A stretch of DNA of 64,000 nucleotides from Malaya genurostris (GCF_030247185.1 NC_080572.1:229239435-229303434), one strand, 5' to 3'. Shown: positions 11,030 through 23,009, counted from the stretch's first letter. Made by a program: numbers and translations. The notes: generated by a model from the letters alone, not told the origin.

Positions 11030-11150
11030 TCAAGACGTTTTTGCACATGTCTTCCACTCAACATCGGTTTTTGCAAAGTACTTCAAAGTACGACTGTTCA
11101 AATTATTTGCGATCAAATGTCAGCGAACAGTTCCGTACGATATTTAAAAA

Positions 11151-12372
11151 AAAAATAAAATTTGTCGGTCACAAATCACTTCTTCGTCTTTTTTCGACAA
11201 TACACCGACAGAGCCGCGATTTGGAAAGTCGTCGATATTTTTCACCTCTTAAAAACGGTTCACCCACTTACTCACAAACTGTTTCGACTTTTTTCATGTA
11301 TTTCGCCGCGGCAGTTCAGGTCACTTTGGGACCTTCCGGGTGCGAACACAAAAAAACTGCGTACATGGTACTCATTTTGAAAAAATGCAGGGATCGAATT
11401 GTAAACAATAGTCAGCTGATTTATTCTCGCATTGCATCAAGGACACTACTGCCCTCTGTGTTAAAAAAATCACACCATTTCACTTTACCGATCGCGAATA
11501 ATCGTGATCACGCTCTTATGCAATAGACTATAATTGTCAACGTAAAAAGGAGAGCGAATAACGGCAGAAAACGTAGTAAAACATGTAACTTAAACATTCG
11601 TTTCAGCATTTCAATAGCATACTATTGAAATATTGGTTTGAATCGACCGACAAATCGACCACCAGCCAATCACAGTATGCCATAATGATGTTATCCTGTT
11701 GATTCCTCATGCACGGCAGACAGTTTCGACTGATGCTTTTCAGGTATTAAGGTGTTGGAAGTATTTTACGTCATTCAAGAAAAAGTATCGCTTTCTTCTT
11801 TATCGTACAAGCTTTGCACAAAAACGAATCTATAAATATATTACAATTTTAAGTTTAATCGGTGGCAGCTTGTCAACGAAACAGGTAGCTTGTCTAGTGA
11901 GTGGATGACAAAACTGAGTTAAATCTATTCGCTCGCTTGATACTCGTTTTTGTGCTATGTGTGGATGTTATTTTTCATCTACTGTATCTACGGAAATCTC
12001 CGTTGATCAACGGATTCGGAGATGTTCTACGGATATACGGAATCTATGGAAAATTAATTTTTTCTACGGAAAACTACGGAAACTATCTCATCAGCTGAGC
12101 AAAAAATGCGGATGGGGAATGGCATACACATAACTGGAGGACATGAATACGAATAAAATTAATATGCTTCCTTTACACTTCCGAATATTGATAATCATTA
12201 GTGTTAGTAGATTGTGAGTTTTCCAACCTTTATTACTTCACTTCCAGAATTATAACGGAGCTAATTTATAGCCAAACAATTTAATAACACAAATAAAGTC
12301 ATTTTGTAGCTATAGATAATCACTAGTGGTAAACTTCGCATAACCCTTAGGGAATAGTTATTTGTACTTAGC
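11151..12372. other. Unassigned region, possibly LINE 5' UTR at its left edge
   Basis: 11151-11540 has mixed composition and could be untranslated sequence of the LINE. From about 11900 to 12110 the motif TACGGAAA recurs several times. No gene is recognised. Confidence 0.3.
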
Positions 12373-12383
12373 ACAAATCCGGT

Positions 12384-12587
12384 CCCGGGTTGGCGGTTCA
12401 ATGCATAGGGCACTGGTTTTATAAACCAGTTGTCGTATGCTCGAGTCCCGACCTGGAAGGATTCGTAGTGTCAGTAGAACCGTAGCACCAGCCATGCAAT
12501 GGCTCTGTACACTCTGAGTCGGCTGCGAAGTCTGTTGAAACAGAAGGTCAAATTCCACTACAGGAATGTAATACCAAGGCTTTGCTT
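12384..12587 (+). mobile_element. Feilai-like tRNA-derived SINE, copy 1, with 11-bp target duplication
   Basis: The element begins CCCGGGTTGGCGGTTCAATG and ends near CCAAGGCTTTGCTT. The perfect 11-bp sequence ACAAATCCGGT flanks it at 12373-12383 and 12588-12598. The tRNA-like head has an A-box-like TTGGCGGTTCAATGC and a B-box-like TGCTCGAGTCCCG. Two further full copies are at 14261-14470 and 54914-55134 (antisense). The structure is that of a polymerase III SINE. The Feilai name is by resemblance from memory. Confidence 0.85.
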
Positions 12588-12729
12588 ACAAATCCGGTAC
12601 CCACGTGGTACCAAACCCATTAGGGAATATTTAAATGGTCCTAAAATGAACCGATTTGCGGAATTTACCCAATGTTTACCACTGTTGAGTCTTTTTTACC
12701 ATCGCTTATTTATCTACACCCGAACGGAA

Positions 12730-13330
12730 ATTCTGGACCAGGACTGAATTCGGGAACTGAATTCAAGAACTAAACTCGAAATCAGGCTCAGAATGCAGTT
12801 ACGAAATTCAGGTTCGGACTCCAGTATAAATTTAGTTCTAGAATTATGGCACTGGACTCATTTTCAGAATCCAGGATCCGAATTCAGTTCTAGAACTATA
12901 GTCTAAATTTTTATTCCGAGCCTAAACGAACTGAATTTAGTTCCAAAATCTAGCTCCATAATCCTTGTTCCGAGTTCAGTTTCAGCATGCAGATTCTGAA
13001 TTCTGGAAACGAATGTTGAAACTGAATTTAACAATTATTTTTTGGATTCAGGACCTAAACTTTGGTTCAGAAGTTAGTCTAAAAGTTCAGGTTCAGAGTT
13101 CAGATCTAACATTTCATTCCAGAATCCAGATCGGAAATTCATATCCTGAGTTTTGATCAGTTCCAAAGTTAAAATCCTAAATTAGAATTCCGGATTTCTA
13201 TCTCGAAAAATAAATAAAGTAACTAATATCAGTTCTAAAATCTAATCCAAAGAAACCAAGAATTAGAAATAGCTCCAGAGTTTCATAGTCATAGTTCTAG
13301 AATTTAATTTAAAAGTCAGTTCCTTGCTGC
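12730..13330. repeat. Degenerate GAATTCAGTTC-type low-complexity repeat
   Basis: Variants of TTCAGAATTCAGTTC, TCAGGTTCGGACTCC and GAACTGAATTC recur irregularly throughout. There is no fixed period and no coding potential. It looks like an old, decayed minisatellite of roughly 15-25 bp units. Confidence 0.6.
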
Positions 13331-14248
13331 TGCTGCTGGTTGAAAGCGACTGCTCGCCACGACGTCTTACTAAGATGTGTAGGTTCATCCAAAGCTCGAG
13401 AAGAAAAGATTGATTTTCAAACTCAAAACCGTCGTCGGCTTGTTTGCTTCCGAAATTTTGTGAAATCTTTATTTTTGAGTTATTGATGGTTATCTCACAC
13501 TGTTGGAAATTTAATCATTGATAACTGATTATATTCCTGATGGCACAAACAAAAAATTATGTTATTGCGTTTAGTACAACTCGAGATATTCACGATTGAG
13601 TTCTACCCATTCTTCCACAGGGCGAATTTTTAAAAGATGCCTCATAGTAAAGTAAGACGTATTTACGTCAAAAATAGTTCAAGTCACTGGAGAAAACGTT
13701 ACTCTATGGAAATGACACAACAACTGTCAGGCATCGCTGTTTCCATCTGTTGCACACTGTGTTTGCTTGAGTATATTGAATACCGATTAGCTGTTGATTC
13801 TACGGTAATTAAAGGTTGGAATCTTCTAGTAACTTAACTTTTACCTTCTACCAGAGGAGTTGGGCTTAGGCATCTGAACAATGCGAATCACCTAAGTATC
13901 TGGTATGTCGGAAAGTAGTGATAATGGTCTTTTACCATTTACTATCCGAACCGGTTAGGAGAATATCGCCAAAAGAAAAAAGAAATATTGACTACTAAAC
14001 TTAGTCGTTGAAAAAAAAATTAAAGGTTGGGTTAGAACTACCGACGATAGATTTTCCGGGACTAATTTGAAGCGCTTTTATCTCGATGATTTGTTGACCT
14101 TGATTCGAAAGCATTACTTCAATATTGTACGCATAAAAAATCATTGATTTGTTGACGGGGTCGTATGCACACTAGAATTTCCACTTACGAGCCAGGGATG
14201 CTACTTTTATAGATAGTAAACAAATGTTGCATGATAATTATGTTTCGC
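13331..14248. other. Unassigned non-coding DNA
   Basis: It includes a short (CTG)n-like run at about 13327-13340 (TTGCTGCTGCTGCTGG). Otherwise nothing is recognised on either strand. Confidence 0.3.
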
Positions 14249-14260
14249 AGATGTTTGCTA

Positions 14261-14470
14261 CCCGGGTGCCGGTTCAATGCATACGGCACTGGTCTTACAA
14301 GCAAGTTGTCATAGGTTCGAGCCACGACCGGGAAGGATTAATAGTGATTCATTCAGTAGGATCGTAGTACTAGCCATGCAATGATTCTGTACACTAAGAC
14401 TCGGCTGCAAAGTCTGTTGAAACAGAAAGGCCAAATTCCACAAAAGAAATGTAATGCCAAGACTTTGCTT
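14261..14470 (+). mobile_element. Feilai-like SINE, copy 2, with 12-bp target duplication
   Basis: It has the same layout as the copy at 12384: CCCGGGTGCCGGTTCAATG head, GTACACTAAGACTCGGCTGC middle, and GCCAAGACTTTGCTT end. AGATGTTTGCTA is present on both sides (14249-14260 and 14471-14482), marking a target-primed insertion. Confidence 0.85.
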
Positions 14471-14689
14471 AGATGTTTGCTAATATGACAATTTAAAAAA
14501 AATGTGCAATACAATTTAGTCGACTACTAATACAGATATATAAGTTCCCATCGCATTGTTTTCTGAGCAAATCAAAGATTCAGTTTCGACCATGCAAGAA
14601 AAACGTTGCATGCGATAATTTTCTTAAATTCAGGGATACAAATAATATGAATTATTTTGTGGAAATTGTGAATGTTAAAAATCGTTCTT

Positions 14690-14811
14690 GCGGTAAACGA
14701 GTTACGATACGTTACTTTTATGAAGTTATAGGTGTTACGAAGCGTTACTTTTTTGTAAGTCATAGGCAATAAGATGCGTTACTTTTTAGTAAGTTATTAA
14801 CGTTACGAAGC
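14690..14811 (-). repeat. 43-bp minisatellite array, left segment
   Basis: There are about three units of GTTACTTTTTTGTAAG, TTATAGGCGTTACGAAGC and CGTTACATGC. It ends exactly where the truncated mariner coding sequence begins. Confidence 0.8.
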
Positions 14812-15465
14812 GTGAGTCAGCAAGCCATTTCAAAACGTCTCAAGGCCCTGGGCATGATTCAGAAAGAAGCAAACTGGGTGCCGTACGAGTTGAAACCGAG
14901 GGACATCGAGCGCCGTCTATTTGTATGTGAGCAACTGCTTCAAAGACAAAATCGTAAGGGGTTTCTACATCGAATCGTAACCGTTGATGAAAAGTGGGTT
15001 CGATACGATAATCCTAAACGCAGAAAATCATGGGGGAAGCCCGGGCATGCTGCTTCGTCGAAGGCAAAACCGAATATTTACGGTTCCAAGGTTATGATTT
15101 GTATTTGGTGGGATCAGATCGGTGTGATTTACTACGAGCTCTTAAAACCGGGTGAAGTTATCACAGGAGATCGCTACCGAACGCAAATGATGCGCCTTAA
15201 TCGCGCGCTAAAAGAAAAGCGGCCACAATATCAAGAGCGACATGACAAAGTCATCCTCCAACACGACAATGCTCGGCCTCACGTCTCAAAAGTGGTCAAA
15301 AAGTACCTGGAAACGTTGAAATGGGAAGTATTGCCCCACCCGCCGTTTTCCCCAGATGTCGCCCCTTCTGACTTCCACCTATTCCGTTCGATGGCACACG
15401 GCCTGGCAGATCAACATTTTCAATCCTTTGAAGTTGTCGCTAGCGACGAACAATACTTTGAATAG
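14812..15465 (+). pseudogene. Mariner (DD34D) transposase, N-terminally truncated
   Basis: This 217-codon frame covers the catalytic two thirds of a mariner transposase, the enzyme that cuts and pastes the element at TA sites. Visible motifs are WVPYELKPRDIERR at the linker, VTVDEKWVRYDN with the first catalytic Asp, VILQHDNARPHVSK with the second, and PPFSPDVAPSDFHLFRSM with the third, 34 residues after the second (DD34D). The N-terminal helix-turn-helix DNA-binding region of about 120 residues is missing, because the frame emerges directly from the 43-bp minisatellite. The 3' side re-enters the same minisatellite at about 15508. No terminal inverted repeats are recognisable. All three catalytic Asp are present, but the loss of the DNA-binding domain makes it a relic. 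Confidence 0.85.
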
Positions 15466-15504
15466 TAAATCTGTAAGCACATTTTCTCAATAAAGCTTGT
15501 AAAC

Positions 15505-16612
15505 CTGATACTTTTTTGTGACTTATAGGTGTTATGAAGCGTTACATGCGCTACTTTTTGTGAATAAGAAGCGTTAAATACGTTACTTTTTTTTAAGTAA
15601 TAGGCGTTACGAAGCGTTACTTTTCGTACGTTATAGGCATTACGAAGCGTCACATGCGTATTTTTTTGTGATTTATGTCGTTACAAAGTGTTACATGCGT
15701 TACTATTTTGCTAGTTATAGGCGTTACGAAGCGTTACATGCGCTACTTTTTTGAGAGTTATAGGTGTTACGAAGCATCACATGCGTTACATTTTTGTAAG
15801 TTATAAGCGTTACGAAGTGTAACATGCGTTACTTTTTTGTGGCGTATAAGGGTTACGAAGCGTTACATGCGTTACTTTTTCTGTGATGCGTTCGAAGCGT
15901 TAAACACTTTACTTTTTTGTGATTCATAGCCGTTACGAAGCGTTACATGCGTTACTTATTTGTACGTTATAGATGTTACAAAGCGTCACATGTTAATTTT
16001 TTTCTTGAGTTATTGCGTTACGAAGCGATACATGCGTTACTATTTTGCAAGTTATAGGCGTTACGAAGCGTTACATGCGCTACTTTTTCGAGAGTTATAG
16101 GTGTTACGAAGCGTCACATGCGTTAAATTTTTGTAAGCGTTACGAAGTGTAACATGCGTCTCTTTTTTGTGAAGTATAAGCGTTACGAAGCGTTACATGC
16201 GTTACTTTTTCGTGAGTTATAGACGTTACGAAGCGATACATGCGTTACTTTTTTGTAAGTGATAGGCGTTTGTGTAACGAAGTTTTAGGCTACCCTCCAA
16301 AAGGTAATATGTAGGTAGCTACAGGCGTTACGATGCGTTACCTTTTGTAAGTTACAGGCGTTACAAAACGTGACATGCGAAATTTTTTTGTGAATTGTAG
16401 TCGTAATGTGGGTTACTCTTATGTTAATTACAGGCGTTACGAAGTGTAACATGCGTTTCTTTTTTGTAAGTTAGAGGTACTACGAAGCATGACATGCGTT
16501 ACTATTTTGTAAGTTATAGACGTTAAATATCGTTCCATACGTAACATTTTTTGTTAGTTTTAGGTGTTACAAAACGTTACATGTGCTACATTTTTAAAAG
16601 GTACAAGCGTAA
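15505..16612 (-). repeat. 43-bp minisatellite array, right segment
   Basis: Roughly 25 units of a 43-bp repeat are present. Recurrent pieces are GTTACTTTTTTGTAAGTTAT, AGGCGTTACGAAGCGTTAC and ATGCGTTAC. It runs from the end of the mariner to the point where the antisense LINE sequence starts at about 16613. It is inverted with respect to the 592-1255 array. Confidence 0.88.
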
Positions 16613-18012
16613 CGAGGCAAAATTATCACAGTATTGATAGTAATGGCACATTATTCGATTGACTGGAATGTATTTTGCATAATTTGTTCTAGTATGTCGT
16701 TCTAAAAATAATTTCCTGGAACGTAATTGACGGCTAGGTATATAAAAATTTAATTGCGATAATAATGGAGCTGATTGAATGCGTTGAGAAATAATGTCGC
16801 TGATAAAATAAAGCATTGCAAAGTCGCGGCGTTCTTTAAGTATTTATATATTGATCAGCATGCAGCGTGCTTCATATGATGGTAGAGGAAATGCTGTCCA
16901 GTTTAATTTGAGAAGTGCATATAAAAGAAATTGCTTTTGTATCGATTCAATGCGTTCTTCGTGAATAATGTTATATGGAATGCATGCATACTAGGCTGCA
17001 ATATTACAAAATGAGTCTGACATATGTACTATATAGCAGTTTTATAGTGTATGGGTTTTGAAAATTATGACTGAAGCGTTTGATAAAGCCCCAGCATACT
17101 ATTTGATTATTACATTGTAATGTTCCCCAAATGTTAGTTTGGAGTCCAAGGTTGCACCTAAATCTCGTACAATTGTACTTTTTCTACTATTTGATTTCCT
17201 AAAAATATGTCTACAGAATGGGTTTTGTTTTTCCTACTGAAAGTTATTGAGTTACATTGAGTTGAGGTAGATTTTGGCAGCACTAAATGTGGAATAGATT
17301 GATTTGGTTCTGGAATATCACAGCTTCGTTGATATTTTAGATTTCCTTGAAGAGTTTCATTTCGTCTGCATATATAAGCACTTTTTGATTTTTGATTATG
17401 AAGGAAATGTCGTTTATATGTAAAATTAAAAGAGGAGGCCCTAGGTGAGAGCCCTGAGGTACGCCAGATGTTACATTAATTGGTTCAGAGTTTATGTTTT
17501 GGAAGCGTACTACTTGTACACGATTCGTATGATTCAAGCTACTCCAGAAAGCTATGTTCTATGCCATATTTTTGTAGTTTGTATAGAAGTGATGGTGTTT
17601 TAGTACGGTCCAAAGCTTTACTAAAGTCGGTGTGAAGAGTTTCTACGTGATTGCCAGCGTCCATTGCGTTCAGAGTGAATGTCACAAATTCAAGGAGATT
17701 TTATATAGTTGAGTGGCCTTTGAAAAAGCCATGCCGCTTGTTAGTTATTACATTCTTCAGTTGGTGGAAAGTTTATCGTTAACATTTTTTTTTCAAATAA
17801 CTTTGGAATGCAAGAGATAATGGTTATTCCACGGTAGTTCCGAATGTTAGATTTTGAACCAGATTTAAATATGGGTTTAAGAAAAAAAGATTTCCATGCT
17901 TTAGAAAAAATACATTTATTTAGTGATAGGTTAAAAAGTAGTTGTAGTGGTAGTGTGAGTTTTTCAGCAAGCTTTTTTAAGAATATTGGTGGAAGACCAT
18001 GTTCGATGTTCG
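16613..18012 (-). mobile_element. Jockey-like LINE fragment, copy B (antisense)
   Basis: This is the reverse complement of the element at 6091-7110, but more of the RT is retained. Starting near 18005 one reads GLPPIFLKKLAEKLTLP, then SKAWKSFFLKPIFKSGSK, then NIRNYRGITII, all typical LINE RT fingers motifs. The 3' end is cut within the sequence shared with copy A, at the border of the 43-bp array. Multiple stops and frameshifts are present. Confidence 0.8.
17337..17537 (-). pseudogene. RT palm fragment with altered catalytic box (YADE)
   Basis: The frame reads INVTSGVPQGSHLGPPLL and later LIYADEMKLF. It corresponds to RT motifs 4 and 5 of the LINE copy B. The catalytic YADD has become YADE, and stops interrupt the frame on both sides, so the copy is dead. 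Confidence 0.8.
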
Positions 18013-18059
18013 TTCTACTGTGTCTGACTGGCGTTTTAGAGTGACTAAAACAAGATTCA

Positions 18060-18218
18060 GAGTCGCGAGAAGGTAGCGCGTATGCACGGAATGCATAAGA
18101 ACGCAGGTTTTAGTCCTGTCTCTGAGCGTATCTTTTTCCAATAAATCATCTTTTCTATTAGTTTTTCATTCATTTGGCTTCTCCAAAATATGTTTCCGCT
18201 CAGTCATTGCAAAAACTG
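18060..18218 (+). mobile_element. Fragment of tRNA-bearing foldback family (FB1), right end
   Basis: It has a tRNA-like block (GGTAGCGCGTATGC, then GCAGGTTTTAGTCCTGTC), then TCTCTGAGCGTATC and the terminal arm TTCATTTGGCTTCTCC...CAGTCATTGCAAAAAC. The same block is found at 47644-47973 and 53295-53817. Confidence 0.7.
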
Positions 18219-19978
18219 AACTTAGTTATGGCGGTTTTACTCCAAACCAACTAAAATTAATAAATCGATATATTTTAGGTTTTCAAATAAAAAGGAACCA
18301 GAAAAAGTACATATACTATTTCTCCGAAACATTTTCAATGATAGCATTGCTGACGAATCGCTAATAAAAATGACCGAGAGGGGACACGGGTGAATTGAGC
18401 TCACCACCACCTTGAAATGTGGAGCATTATAGTCGCAAAAATATTATTCGAAAACCTAAGCTCGAAAAGAAACTCAAACCTTTCTATATTATTCATGATT
18501 CAATAAAATTATATCTTTCTACAACCATCGCTCAATTATCATTTTCACTGACTCGCTTCGGTTCTGATCCACGTAACGAGCTATTAAATGCCATCATCCA
18601 GCCACAACCATCTGTTCGCTACCCTGCATATAATATTATGCAAAAGGCAAAAATCCAATTCCGGTATGTTCGAACCGTTTAATAAACCGAGCTGATGAAC
18701 CAGATCACATTCTGGCCAACATCTGCCGGTGGAAAAAGACTTTAAAAGCACTCAATAAAGTAGATTGCGGCGAGGCCATCTGGATTCTGTTGGACCACTT
18801 TCACTTATGTCGAATGCGCGAGCACCGATCTGATATATGAGTTCAATGTTACGTATGTTCGGAGAGATTGTTTTTTTTTTCTCATAACTCACAACCATGA
18901 TTGGTCGGTCTCCTGGTTGAGGTAAATAAAAAAAAAATGCTACTGCCCGATCGGTTCGTTTTACGACGAAGTCAACCATTAGAACAGGACAGAGAGAAAA
19001 AGTAGAACAAAAATTCGAAACCGTTTAGAGAAGAGATTTTATTATTCCCATTTTTTTTTTCTATCCGCAATTCAGAAGCAATTAATTTCAACCACGGACT
19101 CCGACAGGCAAACGGTTCGCAGATAAGGCTTCGTTGCATGCTAACAAAATTTGAATGGACATGGGCAAAAAAAAAAACTCGTGTTCACTATCATTTGTAG
19201 AAGCAATGAAAAAGTTGTGGGGTTGAGTTTTATCCGAAAACTCCCACGCTGTTCTCTCTTGTTCGTAAATGTGCAGTCAATGTGTGTGTGTTGTCATGGA
19301 ACATCTAGGCTCGTTCCTATTTTCGACACCCGAAAGGTGAAATCCGAGGCCTTGTGGCGCTGTGAAACCATTTTCTACATTTCGGTGGCTCAACTTTCCG
19401 GGGCAACTCAGACCCGATGCCGCTCGACGGGCAGGATTTTTCATCAAAACTACCGCACGTTTGGAAGGTTTGTTCCCTCGCAGATGCACTCAGCCGCGGC
19501 GAGAAGTTCATTTAGTGCTCCAATTTAAAAGTTTGAATTATTATTTTTTTTGTTGGTGAAGAATTACTTTGGGTTGGCCAAAGCAACCAAATTTCTTCGA
19601 GAAATTGTTGTTTTTCTTTCGAAAAAAAAGTCATGCTGGATAGAAAACTTCACAGAATTGGACTTACTCGTGAACATGTACAACTTTTATTCTTAGTTTA
19701 TTCCGTTTGCTAGAAGTAAATTGAAAAGGTTGCCGCATTTAACAATGATCGTTGCTGTTCCGAATAACGTCGAAAATCCATCTTCTTTTCGATTCGGGTG
19801 ACGCACGGTTCGGAAGGATGCGGAATTTGAATAATTTTCCACATCAACACATTTCGACTTTCATTAGAGCATTGTGCAAAATTTTCAACTGATCAGCTTA
19901 TTAGAAAGTAAACAAACCCAATCAGCAAACCGAAAAGAAATTACTACAAAAAGCTTAAATTAAAAACTATACCAAGTA
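18219..19978. other. Unassigned region
   Basis: A short open frame at 18419-18682 and several at 18.75-19.55 kb have no recognisable domains. The part from 19.2 to 19.5 kb is somewhat GC-richer. No convincing gene or repeat was identified. Confidence 0.3.
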
Positions 19979-21144
19979 GGGTAAAGGCTCCCTATTTCAT
20001 CTCAGCTCCAATTTCCATCTCATTCCTTCACCTCATAACTTTGAACATTAATCATATCTTTGAACGTACCTGAACAAAGCTGTGGAACGCTTTAAAACAT
20101 TTATTCTTGGTTTTGCCATACTTTCCAATTGAAAAAAATAGATAAAAAACCTTCAACGATCGTTTTTTTCATTTAAAATAAACTCACTTTTTGATTTAGG
20201 AACCATTTTCGTCTGAAATTTTACAATTCATCATGTTTCTGAATATCTACTAATCGATTCGTCTCAAAACATGATCACTATTTCGCAAAATTACACTACT
20301 ATTGAATGCTTGATGACTTCATAATTAGTAATGTTCACTTGTCACTTGTTGAATTAACGATTAAATACTTCTGAAATTACCTGATAAGCAATAAAAGCAA
20401 TGAAAAATATGAGATGAAAATTTGCACTTAATTCACTTGATTGCGTTTTTTTTTTCATCTCATTTCGTATCGCAAGGTTGCCAAGTTTTCTCATAATGTT
20501 AAATGTGTGTGTTTCATTGTGAAAATTTGCACTTAATTCACTTGATTGCGTTTTTTTTTCATCTCATTTCGTATCGCAAGGTTGCCAAGTTTTCTCATAA
20601 TGTTAAATGTGTGTGTTTCATCGGCTGTACGCAGAGATGCCAGATATTTTCATAGAAAACATGTTTCTGCTCTATCTGTTCTCACTAATAAAATTAATCG
20701 AATTCAAATTCAAATCAAATTCAAATTGGTTTTAAATTTTAATATAAATGTTTATCAGTGTTCATCATCAAACATTTGCACAAAAGATTTCCATTTTAAC
20801 ATGTGATTTGTCCGTTGATTAATAAACTTTTAAAGAAGTACTGTAATCAAATACTAATAGATACTCAGAGAGAAAAGTCTAACGTTTTACTTCTCACTTT
20901 TTATGAACCTTTACAAATCTGTATTAAATTTAGAAAATCTGTAATCTGATTTAACGAACGCGAACGCAAAAATCTATACAATACAGATAAATCTGTATGA
21001 ATGGCATCTCTGGTTCTACATTTTGTTTTTAGAAGGGCTAATGCCTAAATAGTAACAATTCTTTTTTTTGTTTTTTTTAAGTTCTCCAAATTAACTGCAA
21101 AGTGAAATTTTAAATTTACAACGTAATTTAACGAAAACGAAAGA

Positions 21145-21995
21145 ATATATAGAAAGGTTATGCAATCACTTGAAAAACCGACTAGTGAAAATTGGCCCGG
21201 AGGGCCAAGTGTCATATACCATTCGACTCAGTTCATCGAGCTGAGCAATGTCTGTGTGTGTGTGTGTGTGTATGTGTGTGTGTGTGTGTGTATGTGTCAA
21301 ATAATCTCACTAGGTTTTCTCGGAGATGGCTGAACCGATTTTGACAAACTTAGATTCAAATGAAAGGTCTCGTGATCCCATACGGAATTCCTGAATTTCA
21401 TCCGGATCCGACTTCCGGTTCCGGAGTTATAGGGTAAAGTGTGTTCAATATTGTACACCGTCACTTAAACCGGCGAAACAAAATACGTAAAAAAATTTCT
21501 AAACTGATCTCAAAACTACACAAATCGATAGTTATTATCAGTAGGCAACTGAAAAGACTGATTCCGGCTATCCTGGTTCCCGGTATCCGGTTCCGGAAGT
21601 ACCGGAAATAGTGGTCATATATACCAAAATGGATCTCACTCACTTTTCTCAGCGATGGTTTGACCGATTTCCACAAACTTAGATTTAAATGAAAGGTATT
21701 CCGGTCCCATACGGAATTCCTGAATTTCATCCGGATCTGACTTCTGGTTCCGGAGTTATAGGGTAAAGTGTGTTCAATATTGTACACCGTCACTCAAACC
21801 GGCGAAACAAAAAACGTAAAAAAATTTCTAAACTGGTCTCAAAACTACACAAATCGATAGTAATTATCAGTAGGCAACTAAACAAACCGATTCCGGCTCT
21901 GCTGAATCCCGGTATCCGGTTCCGGAAGTACAAATAGAATACCACAATATTATATGTACATGAGAAAGGCATCATTACACCACTAGGTGGATTAA
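21145..21995 (-). repeat. DR1 dispersed repeat nested in TA element B, tandem dimer
   Basis: It is absent from the corresponding place in copy A near 5500-5555. The landmarks AAATGAAAGGT, CCCATACGGAATTCC, GGAGTTATAGGGTAAAGTG and GATTCCGGCT each occur twice about 330 bp apart, so the insertion holds two tandem units. It ends with GAGAAAGGCATCATTACACC and ACTAGGTGGATTAA, a terminus recurring at about 25960 and, inverted, at 27500, 39805 and 60350. Confidence 0.75.
21254..21298. repeat. (GT)n microsatellite
   Basis: Runs of TGTGTGTGTG are interrupted by TATG. It lies inside the DR1 copy. Confidence 0.9.
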
Positions 21996-22422
21996 AACAG
22001 GTTTTTTTTAATATCGTGTATTGTGTCATTTTTAAGGAAAATTCTGACATTTTGAACTTGAGAGTGCAATAATGCAATATTTTGGTTTTGATTGCTGTCT
22101 CCATTGCTAATTTATGGGATGAATAAAGGACCCACGCTAGGATGAATATAAAACCGTTGAGATGAAATTAGGAGCACAGTAGTGAACATATCAGAAGTGT
22201 TTTTAGTTGATTTTTTAATTATTATTTTAATTTCCGAAGAATGTGAGTCAATTCCCAATGTGGAGCAAGTTGAATTCAGAAGAAATATGAAAAAATCGTA
22301 GTGATTTTGGTGGCTGAATCAGGTTTTTAAGGTAACGTCCTTACAAATGAGATGGTTTCGCAAGTTTTAATGTTTTTGTTTATTATTTACTCTGAGAAAA
22401 CGGCGGTCACCAGTGAGCCCAA

Positions 22423-23009
22423 TTACACAAACTCGTCAGCCACCTCGACATCGTCACCGTCTATCAATATTCGTGGTGGGAGGCGTAGTGTTTCTTCCCT
22501 AGAGCTTCTTCCTCCCATGTATTTTGTTTTCGACGCAATATTGAACAAGATACAAGAAAGTGCATCACCTTGACGTAGCCTTCTCCGAGATTCGAAGGAC
22601 TCGAGAGTGTCCCAGATACTCGGATGTAGCACATCACTCTATCCATTGTTGCTTTGACCAATCGCGTCAGTTTATCCGGGAATCCTTATTCGTGCATTAT
22701 CTGCCATAGCTGTTCTCGATCGATTGTGTCGTATGCCGCTTTGAAGTCAATGAATAGGTGATGCGTGGGTACGTTGTATTCACGACACTTCTGGAGTACT
22801 TGTCTTATCGCGAATATGTGATCCGTAGTGACGCGGGCTCCAGTAAATCCCGCTTGGTACGGCCCTACGGATTCCTTAGCTATTGGTGATAGACGACGGC
22901 AAAGGATTTGGGAGAGTACCTTGTAGGCGGCGTTTATCAATGTGATTGCGCGGTAATTGCAACAATATAGCTTATCGCCCTTTTTGTAGACGGTTTTGTA
23001 CCACTCCAT
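22423..23009 (-). pseudogene. RTE-type reverse transcriptase fragment
   Basis: The frame at 23009-22686 gives YRAITLINAAYKVLSQI, GPYQAGFTGARVTTDHIF, and FIDFKAAYDTIDREQLW, which are RT motifs 1-3 of the RTE clade. After a frame change, 22632-22423 gives RLRQGDALSCILFNIA and then the post-RT segment, with the catalytic YADD portion deleted. It is not functional. Confidence 0.8.

Larger units (their letters stand above)
7431..11150 (-). mobile_element. CR1/Jockey-like non-LTR retrotransposon with intact EN-RT frame
   Basis: It is read on the minus strand: a short leader, ORF1 (11029-10523), 14 bp, ORF2 (10508-7530), then a 3' UTR of about 100 bp ending in AAATAAACAAATAAACAAAT at 7450-7431. That tail type is shared with the degenerate LINE ending near 33488. 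ORF1 is shorter than is usual for this group, so the copy is probably 5' truncated around 11.05-11.15 kb. The continuation at 11150-11540 could still be 5' UTR. I did not find a convincing target duplication. Confidence 0.8.
19979..22354. mobile_element. TA-flanked inverted-repeat element, copy B, right end lost
   Basis: The left end GGGTAAAGGCTCCCTATTTC follows a TA at 19977-19978. The interior aligns with 4351-5937 by eye. It contains a local tandem duplication of about 95 bp (near 20420-20612) and a nested insertion of DR1 at 21145-21995. Similarity to copy A stops at 22354 within the right TIR (ACAAATGAGATG), shortly before the RTE fragment. Confidence 0.78.

Noticed and set aside
11041..11526. 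161-codon plus-strand frame
   Set aside because: It lies opposite and upstream of the LINE ORF1 in what may be 5' UTR. The translation has no recognisable domain.
11541..11700. Searched for the other half of the Tc1 element split by the LINE
   Set aside because: No Tc1-like motif could be read on the minus strand here, so the split-element model is not confirmed.
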